In this document: positions 54,234 to 63,831 of the stretch, piece after piece
Numbering within the stretch: the stretch's first letter is position 1
Layout: every line of letters begins with the position of its first letter
NCBI RefSeq assembly: GCF_003660165.1
Contig: NZ_CP032829.1
Span: forward strand, 2,245,001-2,309,000
Length of the DNA stretch: 64,000 bases
Source: Sphingomonas paeninsulae
GTDB taxonomy: Bacteria > Pseudomonadota > Alphaproteobacteria > Sphingomonadales > Sphingomonadaceae
Direction of reading: 5' to 3'
Position numbers and translations under genes: made by a program
The notes under the pieces: model-generated
What the model was told of the DNA's origin: nothing
What the model saw: the letters and a program-made list of their open reading frames with translations, nothing else
Database searches by the model: none

Positions 54234-57200
54234 TTAGAGCTTGATACGCAAACCGGCGCGCGCACCGCCACCCTTATAATCGTCGCCATAGTTGCCGAAG
54301 CCTTCGACAAATCCGGTAACGCCACTGGCGGAAACGATGTTGATGCCCAACTTGCCTTCGCCATAAGTGCCGATGCGATCGTTACGGTAGTTGAAGGTCG
54401 TGCTGTCCGACGTGAAGCTCAGGCCATCGCGACCCTTGAACTCGTGAACGGCATTCCCTGACAGATACACGACGGCTCGGCTGGTTCCCATGTCGAACGC
54501 CGAACCAATCCGCAGACCGACCTTACCACGCACACCGTCAAGCTTGTCGAAGTCGATCGATGCATTGTTAGCGACAGGCGAATTCAGGTCGGTACGAACG
54601 TACGAACCACTGACGAGCGGCTCGGCATAGAATGTATCCGAACCGAAGCGAACGCCGAGTTCACCCTGCGCACCATAGGATTCCCCATGATAGCGGCTGC
54701 TGAAGTTGGCGACAGGGCTGCGTGAATCGATCCAGTAATGGTCGTATTTGGCAAGCGCATTGGCAAACACCGTTCCCGATACGAAGCTCGCATACACGCC
54801 ACCGTTGACGACGTCATAGCTGGTTCGGTCTGCCGAGTTCTGGAACGTCAGTGCCGAACTCACATAACCACTGGTCACACCGAACACGAACGCGCTTTCG
54901 CCTGAGGTGCCCCCCAGATCGATACCGATCTGGCCCCGAACGCGTCTTGCTTGTAGCTGGTGTCGACATTGCGGCTGACACCGAACGCCGTTCCCGACTG
55001 GCTGCTCTCACGCTTTTGCGCGCCGCCGTACATGATGCCCCATACACGCCCGCCATCAACGGCATTCTCAGGTCCGGCTCCCCATTTGGCGTCGCGCAGA
55101 TCCGCTGTGTGCGAAGCCCATGCATCGGCCGATTTGTACCAGAGGTTCTGTGCACCTTCGTTGATCTTTACCGCGCGGAAGACAGTGTCACCCGGTGTTC
55201 CGACCAGTGCAAAGCTGGTGACCCCAGCGGCAGTCGATGTCGTGATCGCATAGTTGATGAAGCCGACATTTTGCGACTGGGCAGCGATGCCGAAGGCTGT
55301 AGCCGAGGACCCGGCACCACCGGTAGCAACGATCAGGGTGCCATTGGTTATGACGGCATTGTTGCTGTTGATGTTGTGCAGGACGACGGCCGTTGAACCA
55401 GTTGCCGCGCCTGTGACTACCAAACGGTCGCTGGTCGGTATCACGCCAGGCGCGATATCGACTGCAATCGTGCTGTTGCCGGTGCCGACGAACGCCCCCG
55501 GTATGACCAGCGTATCGCCGGTGTGGCCGTTTAGCAGGCTCACAGTGCCAGAGTTGTTGAACACTTCCAGGCCGGTGAAGGTGACCGTTCCCGGCACCGT
55601 CGTTCCTGGTACGACGTTCAGCGTACCACTGTTGTTGAACGTGTCGGTTCCAGCGCCGAAGTCCGAATTCACAGGCGCGTTGAAGACGCCCGAGTTGTTC
55701 ACGACATCATTACCGGCGGTCAATGCGATGTGACCGTTGATCGTGCCCGTGCTCGAGTTGTTGACCGTGGCCGGACCGCCCGTTGCCAGAAGCGCAAGAT
55801 TGCTTCCGTTGCCGAGCGTGCCGGAGTTGTTCACGGTGAGCGGACCCGCCGTTGATGTAACGGCAGCTCCCGTTGCGCCGCCCGTGATCGTGCCAGCGTT
55901 CGTCAGTGACGAGCTCGTGGTGCCGTCCAGGAACAGCGCATTTACGTTGCCCTTGATCGAACCCGATGCAGTGACGGTGGCAACGGTGGTGTGGCCCGTA
56001 AGGGCGACGACGGTATCGCCGGCCGGCGCAGTCACGGCACCGGTAATTGTTGCCGTTGCAGTACCTGGTGCGGTGACGACGAGGGCATGTTGCGTAGCAG
56101 TCCCTCCCGTTGCCGAGACATTGTTCACTATTGCCTTTGCATCGCCGACCGTGGCGATTGCGGTGATGGCATCGCCGGTCGTGGTTACTGGCGTCCCCGA
56201 TGCCGAAACCGTTCCCGTCGCAGCGATGACCACATCGGCACCCTGCGCGTAGATTGCCGGAGCATCGGCACCAGACGTGCTTACGCTGGTTGCGTTGACC
56301 GTTGCCGTACCGGTGTCCGAGGTAGCCTTGATGCCGAATGCGTTGGCACCGGATGTCGAGATCGCACCTGTCGATACGATAACTGGGCCATTACCCGAAT
56401 AGGCATAAACGCCGTCGGAGTTGTTGCCAGTGGTCTTAATTGTGTTCGTAGATACAGTCACCGCGTCCGTGTACGAAGAGGCAAAAACCCCATTAGCTTG
56501 TTCACCAGCGGTCGACAACGCGCCTGTTGTCACAACAATCGGGCTAGTGCCCGAATATGCGAAGACGCCGCTGGCATTATCGCCTGTGGTCGTAATCGCG
56601 CCGGTCGTGACCATTATTGGTCCATCGCCTGAACTTGCGCGAACGCCATTGGCGTTGTCACCAGTTGTTGAAATTGCGCCAGTTGAAACGGAGACTGCGC
56701 CAACATCGGTACGTGCATAAACGCCATTTGCGTTATCGCCGATTGTTGAAAGAGCACCCGTCGAGACTGTCACCGAGCCATCGTTGGACCGGGCATAAAC
56801 TCCGCGAGCCTGTTCGCCAGTGGTCGATATCGCACCGGTTGTCACAACAATCGGGCCAGCATATGAATATGCGTGGACGCCATTGGCATTGTCGCCTGCG
56901 GTTTTGATTGCGCCTGTCGTGACAGTTATTGAACCATTACCTGAATTCGCGCGGACGCCATTGGCGTTGTCGCCTGCGGTCGTGATTTCCCCTGTCGTGA
57001 CAGTGATTGGTCCATCACCTGAATATGCGTAGACGCCATTGGCATTGCCGCCTGCGGTTTTGATTTCCCCTGTCGTGACAGTTATTGAACCATTACCTGA
57101 ATTCGCGTGGACGCCATTGGCGTTGTCGCCTGCGGTCGTGATTCCGCCTGTCGTTACAATTATTGGCCCATCACCTGAATTTGTGTAGTTGCCTGCGATC

Positions 57201-58564
57201 ATGAAAAGCGTTGGACGAGCCTCTGAGTTTACGCGAATGCCATCGGCGTTGGAGCCGATTGTTGAAATATCACCCGTCGATACTGTCAGCGCGCCAGTGT
57301 CGGATCTGGCATAAACTCCGTAAGCCTGCCGACCAGTGGTCGATATCGCACCCGTTGTCACAACAATCGGTCCAGCACCTGCATATGCGCGGACGCCATT
57401 GGCGTCGTCACCTGCGGTTTTGATTTCGCCTGTCGTGACAGTTACTGAACCACCGTATGACCTTGCGCGAACGCCATCGGCGTTAGAACCAGCGGTTGAT
57501 ATTGCACCGGTCGAAACGGTGACCGCGTCACCATTGGAACTTGCAAAAACACCAGTTGCGGAGTCGCCGGTTGTTGAAATATCACCCGTCGAAACCGCCA
57601 CTGTGCCAGTGTCAGATCTGGCATAAACCCCATAAGCCTGCCGACCAGTGGTCGATATCGCACCCGTTGTCACAACAATCGGTCCAGCACCTGCATATGC
57701 GCGGACGCCATAGGCGTTGTCACCTGCGGTTTTGATTGCGCCTGTCGTGACAGTTATTTGACCATCGTTTGAATATGCGCGAACGCCATCGGCGTTAGAA
57801 CCAGCGGTTGATACTGCGCCGGTCGAAACGGTGACCGCGTCACCATTGGAACTTGCAAAAACACCCATTGCGGAGTCGCCGGTTGTTAAAATATCACCCG
57901 TCGAAACCGCCACTGTGCCAGTGTCGGATCTGGCATAAACCCCATAAGCCTGCCGACCAGTGGTCGATATCGCACCCGTTGTTACAACAATTGGGCCAGT
58001 GGCTGGATTTGCGTCGAAGGCGAGGGCGAAGTTTGGAGCTGGAACGGAAGCTGCAAAAACACCATGCGAGTCATCGCCACTTGTCGCAATTGTGCCTGTC
58101 GTTATGGAAATTGCACCATTGTCCGAGCGGGCATCAACCCCGTTTGAAGAGTCGCCTCTCGTCGTGATGGACCCCAACCCCGAAATATTAATAGCGGTGG
58201 TGGAGCCATTGGCGACGATGCCCGACTGGTTAAGGGCGTTCGTCGAGATTGTTCCGTTGTTTGTGATCGTGGTCGTGCCGCCACCGGTGACGGTGACACT
58301 GCCATTGGCGACAACGTCGGCCTCTGTGGTCAGTGAAAAATCACCGGCTGAATTGTAGCTGATACCCCCAGCATAAGGGTTTCCGGCGGCCGTGCACGTG
58401 ACGGTTCCAGCGACAGGAGTGCCGCATACGTCAGCGGCGAAAGCTGGCGCGGTGCCCGCAACGGCGGCGGCAAGCGCCAGGCCGATCGAGCTGCCCTTCA
58501 ATAACGATGAACGAATATTTTTGGCTGACTTGTTAACCGAATCATTACCACGAACAATAAACAT
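54234..58564 (-). pseudogene. Large repeat-rich autotransporter adhesin, broken by a one-base frameshift
   Basis: From ATG 58564 (MFIVRGNDSVNKSAKN, long signal with cleavage at APAFA) a passenger of over 900 residues consists of about 26-residue units. A typical unit reads GPIVVTTGAISTTGRQAYGV. These would fold as a beta-helix. The C-terminal beta-barrel begins near WGIMYGGAQKRESSQSGTAF and ends AGLRIKL. At about 54932 a base is missing: GGGGCCAGATCGG should read GGGGCCCAGATCGG, giving DAFGAQIGIDLGG and continuing into FVFGVTSGYVSSALTFQ. Repaired length is about 1443 aa. As written, the barrel is cut off after the tail SCSV. Type Va secretion to the surface is expected. Confidence 0.85.
57262..58010 (-). 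repeat. 312-bp super-repeats in the autotransporter passenger
   Basis: Copies beginning at 57331, 57643 and 57955 are exactly 312 bases (104 codons, four units of 25-27 aa) apart, nearly identical, with the third copy diverging after about 55 bases. Similar sequence extends to about 57262. A second set with 156-base spacing (52 codons) lies at about 56925 and 57081. Repeat number could change by recombination. Confidence 0.8.
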
Positions 58565-58672
58565 CAAATTTCCCGAACCTGTACTTGTCCCCCCTGGACG
58601 GATGGTGCCGTACACTTACGATTATATAATACAATCCATTATTTTCATGTTCTGGCGGTGGAGACGATATTG

Positions 58673-58686
58673 TTGATCGTGATCAA
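58673..58686 (-). promoter_or_regulatory. FNR/FixK-type palindrome upstream of the repeat autotransporter
   Basis: TTGATCGTGATCAA matches TTGAT-N4-ATCAA exactly. A TATAAT-like box (58621-58626 on the minus strand) lies nearer the gene, which puts the site centre about 65 bases upstream of a likely start point. This suggests activation by a FNR/FixK/CRP-family protein, but the palindrome alone is weak evidence. The gap 58565-58829 is otherwise without a gene. Confidence 0.5.
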
Positions 58687-58829
58687 CCTGTCGATCATCT
58701 TTAACGCGCCCATCTATTCAGTGTGCGCTTGAGTTAGCGACCAAAATTAGGTGTCAAATTAGGCGTTTAATGCCCGAAGATCAGGTGCATCGTCGATGAT
58801 CGGGTCGATTCTATCACGCCGATCCAGCC

Positions 58830-59945
58830 TTAGCTTGTCTGGTCGAAGACGATCTCAAAGCTGTCCCTCGCCACCGTCTGACCGTTGACGATCAACTCCA
58901 CATCATGGTTGCCCGGATGATGGCGACGTGTGCTGAAATCGCGGATTGTTTGTCGGATGCAAAGTTTCACCGCGTTCTCGACTGTGAGGTCGAAGGTCTT
59001 GAGCTTGAACACTTTGGCTGCCGTCTTGTCGCCGGTGCGTGCATAATGAATGCGATAGTCTACCACCAGGCGCTGAACGTCGGTGGCCGTGGAGAGCAGA
59101 TCGGCGCTGATCGCGATCGTGTCGCCAAGGCACACGATCGGCGGCTCGATCGAAAAGCGCTGTATTTCGACTGCGGCCCCATGCTCCACGCCGATCAACG
59201 CCAGCGCGCGCGGGTCGCCCTTCTTTATCAATGTACGCAGGGCATGGCGGATGATCCAGATCGTGCGGGGATCGTCTTTTGTCCATTGAGCAAGGCGATC
59301 TACCACCCAGTCGGGGCGATCCTTGGCGATATCGTTAAGATGGTTCGCGACCGATTTGCGGACATAGGCACTGGGATCGGCCTTAAGCGTTTCGAGGATC
59401 GGGGCCGCGAGCGTCGGATCCGCCTTGAGCGCCGGGACGCGTGGTGCCCACGGCAGCTTTGGCCGACTGCCCTCACTGGCGAGGCGGCGAACATGCTCGT
59501 CATCGCTGTCGCTCCACTTGACCATGACGGCGAGGGTCCGTTTCGCATTTTGAGAAAGGAACGGGCGGATTGCAAATTCGGCGGAGCCGAAACGGGTCAG
59601 ATCGGCGAGCGCCTCCATTGACCGTTCGAAATCGCCAAGCCCATGCCGTGCGACGAACTCTGTGACGGCGATCGCCTGGAAACCATGAGTCAACTGGGGC
59701 GCCATGGTACGGATGATTTCGAGGGCGGAGGCATAGTCGACCGGTAATGCTGTTTTTAGCGCATCAGCGATATGGCGCACACGCGCCATGATCGAAAGCG
59801 TATCGAGCCCGGCGGTCGCGGCGTCGAGAAAGGCCGGGGCATTAAAATGTGATGTTGCTGCAGTTCCAGCACGAGCGATCGTCACCAGCGCCTGCGGACC
59901 GAGAATGTCTTTGAGAAGGGCAGGGGCGGCAGTTTCGTTCGTCAT
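58830..59945 (-). CDS. AlkC-like DNA alkylation repair protein
   Basis: 371 aa. HEAT-like helical repeats carry the family motif RRLASEGSRPKLPWAPRVP (about 160-185) and VRKSVANHLNDIAKDRPDWV. The C-terminal stretch from about 265 (IEPPIVCLGDTIAISADLL, VVDYRIHYARTGDKTAAKVF) resembles the Ig-like domain of AlkC, which contacts the DNA backbone. It is predicted to remove 3-methyladenine-type lesions from DNA by base excision. It has no neighbours of related function and is divergent from the second autotransporter. Confidence 0.88.
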   Translation of the reverse strand: MTNETAAPALLKDILGPQALVTIARAGTAATSHFNAPAFLDAATAGLDTLSIMARVRHIADALKTALPVDYASALEIIRTMAPQLTHGFQAIAVTEFVARHGLGDFERSMEALADLTRFGSAEFAIRPFLSQNAKRTLAVMVKWSDSDDEHVRRLASEGSRPKLPWAPRVPALKADPTLAAPILETLKADPSAYVRKSVANHLNDIAKDRPDWVVDRLAQWTKDDPRTIWIIRHALRTLIKKGDPRALALIGVEHGAAVEIQRFSIEPPIVCLGDTIAISADLLSTATDVQRLVVDYRIHYARTGDKTAAKVFKLKTFDLTVENAVKLCIRQTIRDFSTRRHHPGNHDVELIVNGQTVARDSFEIVFDQTS

Positions 59946-60300
59946 CGCTGATCATATCTCATTTCGCTTGATCCCGGTACTGGTCGACGGATCGAAAGAC
60001 CGGGTAAATTTTCTATAATAACAACTTTGCAGCCGTCCCAATCCTTTGGACAGCATCCATACGCGCCTTCCTGAAGTTGATAACAATTCTGAAATTAAAC
60101 CTTACTTCGAAACATTTTCAAAGAACTGTAAAATATAACGAAAATCTATTGTCATTTTATGGACAAAATCGTCTTATTTACAGGGTCTTATGGAGTATTT
60201 TCCGTAAATTGGTTCGATATGAGGCTAAATCCCTTCAATCGTTTCACTAAAATTAACACCCCAATGCGCTTTAAACGCGACAATTAACGGGGGTATTCTT
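59946..60300. other. AT-rich intergenic region between the AlkC-like gene and the autotransporter
   Basis: 355 bases, no gene and no ORF of note. It is far richer in A+T than the flanking DNA (for example TGTAAAATATAACGAAAATC) and should carry the divergent promoters. A GGGGG motif at 60289-60293 serves as ribosome binding site for the GTG at 60301. I see no clear operator or structural RNA. Confidence 0.7.
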
Positions 60301-63300
60301 GTGAATAATGTTTCTACAACGATGTTGGCGTCCAACTATCAATCAGGACTTTCGACTGAGAAAAAGCAAAAATTGCTCGGTCGCCATCTTTTGAAATCGG
60401 TTTCAGCGGCTGCGCTGACCATATTCACGCCTCATAGCGTATTGGCAGTGCCCGCCACCATCTTCACTGTTTCGACCAGTGGCGACGTGGCTCCCGGCAC
60501 CTACGATGGGATTATCGTGGATAGTGGCGCGAATGCTACCAGCGCCGGTGGGGTGAACAGCACGACGACTGCTGCTTCCGCGGTCGGCCTGGAGGCAACC
60601 GGAGCTGGAACCACAGTCAATTTCGTCGGCAGCACCATCTCGACGAGCGATACCAACGGATCGACCGTCGATACCGTCGGCGCGTATGGCGTTTATGCCC
60701 ATAATGGAGCCGCAGTCACTCTGACCAATGGCAGCGTCAGCACACTGGGCGCACAGGGGCAAGTCGAGCAGGACGCCAACGGCGCGCGCAGCTATGCGCT
60801 TTACGCCACCGGAGCAGGTTCGTCGATTTCGGCAACCGGAACTGCGGTGGAGACCAAGGGGCAGCGTTCTTATGGGGCCTACGCCACGCAGGGCGCTTCG
60901 GTCACTCTGAACGATCTTTCGATCGATACCAAAGGCTTCATGGCTTATGGCGTCTATGCTTCAGGTGCGGGTTCGACGGTTACTGCGACGAATGTCAACG
61001 TTACGACTGCTGGTTTTGCGGGTGACGCCGCATGGGCTTATGCTGGCGGCCACCTGATCCTCAATGGCGGCTCCTACACAGCCAACGGTCAGCAAAATCC
61101 CAATGACCCATTTGAATCGGCCAACGGTTTTGTTGCTGTTGGTGGCGTGAATGGCGTTGGCAATTCGATTATTGATGCGACCGGTGTCACCGTCGTGACG
61201 ACGGGCGCGAACAGCGTCGGGGCTTTGACCGGAGGCGAAGTAGGCGACGATCATACGTCGGGCACCGTCAATCTGAACAACAGCAGCATCACGGTCAGCG
61301 GCATGAATTCCGTTGGTGCTCAGGTTAGTTACGGAAGCACGTTTACCACTTCCAACAACAGTTCGATCACTGCCACTCAAGGGGCTGGTGTTCACCTGAT
61401 CGACAATGCGACGGTCACTCTTGACGGCACTACCGTGAAGGCCGGTCAGCAAAGCTTCGTGTCAGACCTTCAAACAGCGGGCCAGACGCAGACGCTTTCG
61501 CTCGGTGCCGGCACAGTCGCGACGGCAAATAATGGCACCCTGCTGCAGGTTAATCGTACCGAGGATGGTGCAGATGGCGTTGTAACCCTCAACCTTAACG
61601 CAGGCTCGAAGACAAGCGGCGATATTTTGGACGACGGCATCAAAACGACTGGCGGCACCGACGTGTTTCTCGCGGCCAATGCATCATGGTCCGGAGTTAC
61701 GAGCGGCGTGCGCAACTTCACGGCCGAAGCGGGCGGAAGCCTGAAGTTTGAATCAGGCGCTCAAGTTTTGGGCGACCTGAGCGGCAACAGCACCGCGATT
61801 GCGTTTGGATCAGGCGGCACGACGATTGGTGGCAATGTTAACCTGGAAAACGGATCGACAACGACCGGTGGGACGAATGGTTCGGGGGCCGTCGACCAGC
61901 GTATCCGCGTGGCGGGAGATGTCTTCGTTGATGGTTCCTCCAAGCTTGGAGGCAACTGGCTTATCGGCGGTAGTGTAACCAATAACGGAACGCTCAACCC
62001 CGGTAACTCCATCGGCACTGTCACGGTGGGGGGCAACTATACCTTCGGCTCAGCTTCGAACTATCTGGTCGAGGTCAACGCCGCTGGTCAGTCCGATCTT
62101 CTGGCAGTCGCCGGCACAGCTGTGTTGGCCGGATCGGTTATGGTTCAGCCGCTCGGTGGTCAGCTCCTGAGTTCGCCTTATACGATCCTCACGGCTGCGG
62201 GTGGTTATACAGGAACCTTCACCGATCCCTCTGTCGTCAACGGCTACGCGTTCCTTACAGCTTCACTGGCCTATCTTCCGACGTCGGTGACTCTGACGCT
62301 AACCCGGAGCGGCCTTGCCTTCGCTTCGTTGGGCAAAACCCCCAATCAGGTAGCAGTTGGGCGCGCGCTGGACTCGCTGGGATTGAGCGGTTCTCTCGCA
62401 ACGGCTCTGGCACTTGGAAGCACCGCCAACGCACAGCAGGCATTCGATCAACTGACGGGCGAAGTGCATGCGTCGCTCCGCACCGGTCTGATCGAAGATA
62501 GCCGACACATCCGCAATGCCATGAACGATCGCCTGAGCGCGGCGTTCGTGCCAACCATCGGTGGCGAAGATGGCCGCGGATTGGCGGTATGGGGAACCGG
62601 CTTCGGGTCATGGGGCGAACAGAACGGCAGCGGCAATGCCGGTCGCCTTGATCGCGATACCAAGGGCCTGCTCATCGGCGTGGACACCAGCTTCGGAGCT
62701 GCCGGACGCGTCGGCGTTCTGGGTGGTTATAGCGATGCCGACTATGATGTGAACGAGCGCGCCTCGTCCGCAGGCATCAAAAGCTACCACGTCGGCGCTT
62801 ATGCCGGTTCGGAATTGGGAGGGTTTGGGCTTCGCGCTGGGGCTTCCTATAGCTGGAACCGCATAAAGACGTCGCGCGACGTGGCGTTCACTGGCTTCAC
62901 CGACAGTTTGCGTGCCAAATATAACGGCGCAACGACTCAGGTGTTCGGTGACATCAGCCATGTCATCCCGGTCGGTCGCGGACAGGTTCAGCCCTTTGCC
63001 AACGTTGCCTATGTGCATTTGCACATGGACGATTTTGTCGAGCGGGGAGGTGCAGCGGCGCTCACTGGCGATCGTGAGAACAGCGATGTCACTTTCTCGA
63101 CACTGGGCCTTCGCGCTTCGACCGGTCTGCCGTTCGGAGGTGCCGGGCTGACCGCTCACGGCATGGTCGGCTGGCGTCACGCTTTCAACGATCGCTTGCC
63201 AGTGAGCCGACTTGCCTTCGTGAGCGGCGGCACTGCCTTCGATATAGCGGGCGTTCCATTGAGCAAGGAAACTGCGGTTCTCGACCTTGGCCTCAATGCT

Positions 63301-63402
63301 GCGGTAGCTTCTGCGGCTTCAATTGGCGTCAGCTATTCAGGTCAAATCGGCAGCGGCGCGGTTGATAACGGCGTTAAGGCGAACGTCACAATCCGCTTCT
63401 AA
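60301..63402 (+). CDS. Autotransporter with beta-helix passenger and C-terminal barrel
   Basis: 1033 aa from GTG 60301. A long basic N-terminus (SGLSTEKKQKLLGRHLLKSV) precedes a signal region ending SVLA. The passenger (about 50-640) has YGVYAHNGAAVTLTNGSVST-type units and later LNPGNSIGTVTVGGNYTFGS, the conserved AC-type pre-barrel motif. The barrel runs from LAVWGTGFGSWGEQNG to VKANVTIRF with a terminal Phe. It is intact, unlike its neighbour. The protein is exported by the type Va route to the cell surface, probably as an adhesin or surface layer. It shares 'YGVYA..AxAxTLT' passenger style with the gene at 54234-58564. Confidence 0.93.
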   Translation: MNNVSTTMLASNYQSGLSTEKKQKLLGRHLLKSVSAAALTIFTPHSVLAVPATIFTVSTSGDVAPGTYDGIIVDSGANATSAGGVNSTTTAASAVGLEATGAGTTVNFVGSTISTSDTNGSTVDTVGAYGVYAHNGAAVTLTNGSVSTLGAQGQVEQDANGARSYALYATGAGSSISATGTAVETKGQRSYGAYATQGASVTLNDLSIDTKGFMAYGVYASGAGSTVTATNVNVTTAGFAGDAAWAYAGGHLILNGGSYTANGQQNPNDPFESANGFVAVGGVNGVGNSIIDATGVTVVTTGANSVGALTGGEVGDDHTSGTVNLNNSSITVSGMNSVGAQVSYGSTFTTSNNSSITATQGAGVHLIDNATVTLDGTTVKAGQQSFVSDLQTAGQTQTLSLGAGTVATANNGTLLQVNRTEDGADGVVTLNLNAGSKTSGDILDDGIKTTGGTDVFLAANASWSGVTSGVRNFTAEAGGSLKFESGAQVLGDLSGNSTAIAFGSGGTTIGGNVNLENGSTTTGGTNGSGAVDQRIRVAGDVFVDGSSKLGGNWLIGGSVTNNGTLNPGNSIGTVTVGGNYTFGSASNYLVEVNAAGQSDLLAVAGTAVLAGSVMVQPLGGQLLSSPYTILTAAGGYTGTFTDPSVVNGYAFLTASLAYLPTSVTLTLTRSGLAFASLGKTPNQVAVGRALDSLGLSGSLATALALGSTANAQQAFDQLTGEVHASLRTGLIEDSRHIRNAMNDRLSAAFVPTIGGEDGRGLAVWGTGFGSWGEQNGSGNAGRLDRDTKGLLIGVDTSFGAAGRVGVLGGYSDADYDVNERASSAGIKSYHVGAYAGSELGGFGLRAGASYSWNRIKTSRDVAFTGFTDSLRAKYNGATTQVFGDISHVIPVGRGQVQPFANVAYVHLHMDDFVERGGAAALTGDRENSDVTFSTLGLRASTGLPFGGAGLTAHGMVGWRHAFNDRLPVSRLAFVSGGTAFDIAGVPLSKETAVLDLGLNAAVASAASIGVSYSGQIGSGAVDNGVKANVTIRF

Positions 63403-63410
63403 GCTTTCTG

Positions 63411-63451
63411 CCCTACCCACTCACCGTTGTTTCAGCGGTGAGTGGGTAGGG
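63411..63451. terminator. Strong 16-bp hairpin after the second autotransporter
   Basis: CCCTACCCACTCACCG pairs perfectly with CGGTGAGTGGGTAGGG around a 9-base loop (TTGTTTCAG), 9 bases after the autotransporter stop. There is no T-run after it, so it is a terminator-like element or a mobile-element end rather than a textbook intrinsic terminator. Confidence 0.7.
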
Positions 63452-63831
63452 AGCAGCTTACGATTTGGCAGCCAGAAAGATCGGAGATCGGGTTTTGCGG
63501 AAGCACTTACTCCTTGTCCCTTAAATCGCTTGGTAGCCGCAATCCTTTGCGCGCATACCGCGCCCGAGTGATATCAGCTCGCATATTTCTCTTCGTCGGA
63601 GTTTCGCAACTCCGAACGAGTAGCATTTCGTTGATATTGAACAACATTTTGTCCTCCCGCATTTCAGGCAGGCACTCAGGCGTGGCCTTTGGGTTACCGA
63701 ACGACGTGATCGGGCGCATTGCTGCCTGACCGGTAATGGGCTTGGGCGATAAAGCTTCGACGTATAAGCCACTGTATCACTTCTGAACCCGGGTCTTATA
63801 TCTCTACCGGCATGCTCCTAGATAGGCAGCG
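63452..63831. other. Gene-poor region with a likely transposase scrap
   Basis: 380 bases without an intact gene. It contains the short transposase-like fragment at 63507-63584 on the minus strand. Other ORFs are short, overlap each other and look unconstrained. It ends at the start of the NAD(P)-binding gene. Confidence 0.5.
63507..63584 (-). pseudogene. Possible N-terminal fragment of an IS5-family transposase
   Basis: A 25-residue stretch, MRADITRARYARKG then LRLPSDLRDKE, followed by a stop. It resembles the N-terminus of IS5-type transposases (xTRAQ..R.GLRYASDLTDxEW), with the expected tryptophan codon replaced by TAA. No inverted ends or downstream transposase sequence is seen, so it would be a decayed remnant. 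This is based on recall of the motif only. Confidence 0.4.

Noticed and set aside
55254-57032. Several plus-strand ORFs opposite the repeat autotransporter (such as PVVTTIGP repeats)
   Set aside because: Their repeats merely mirror the passenger DNA repeats on the other strand.
57262-58010. CRISPR array
   Set aside because: The repeats are in-frame coding units of 78 and 312 bases with similar 'spacers', not short fixed repeats with unique spacers.
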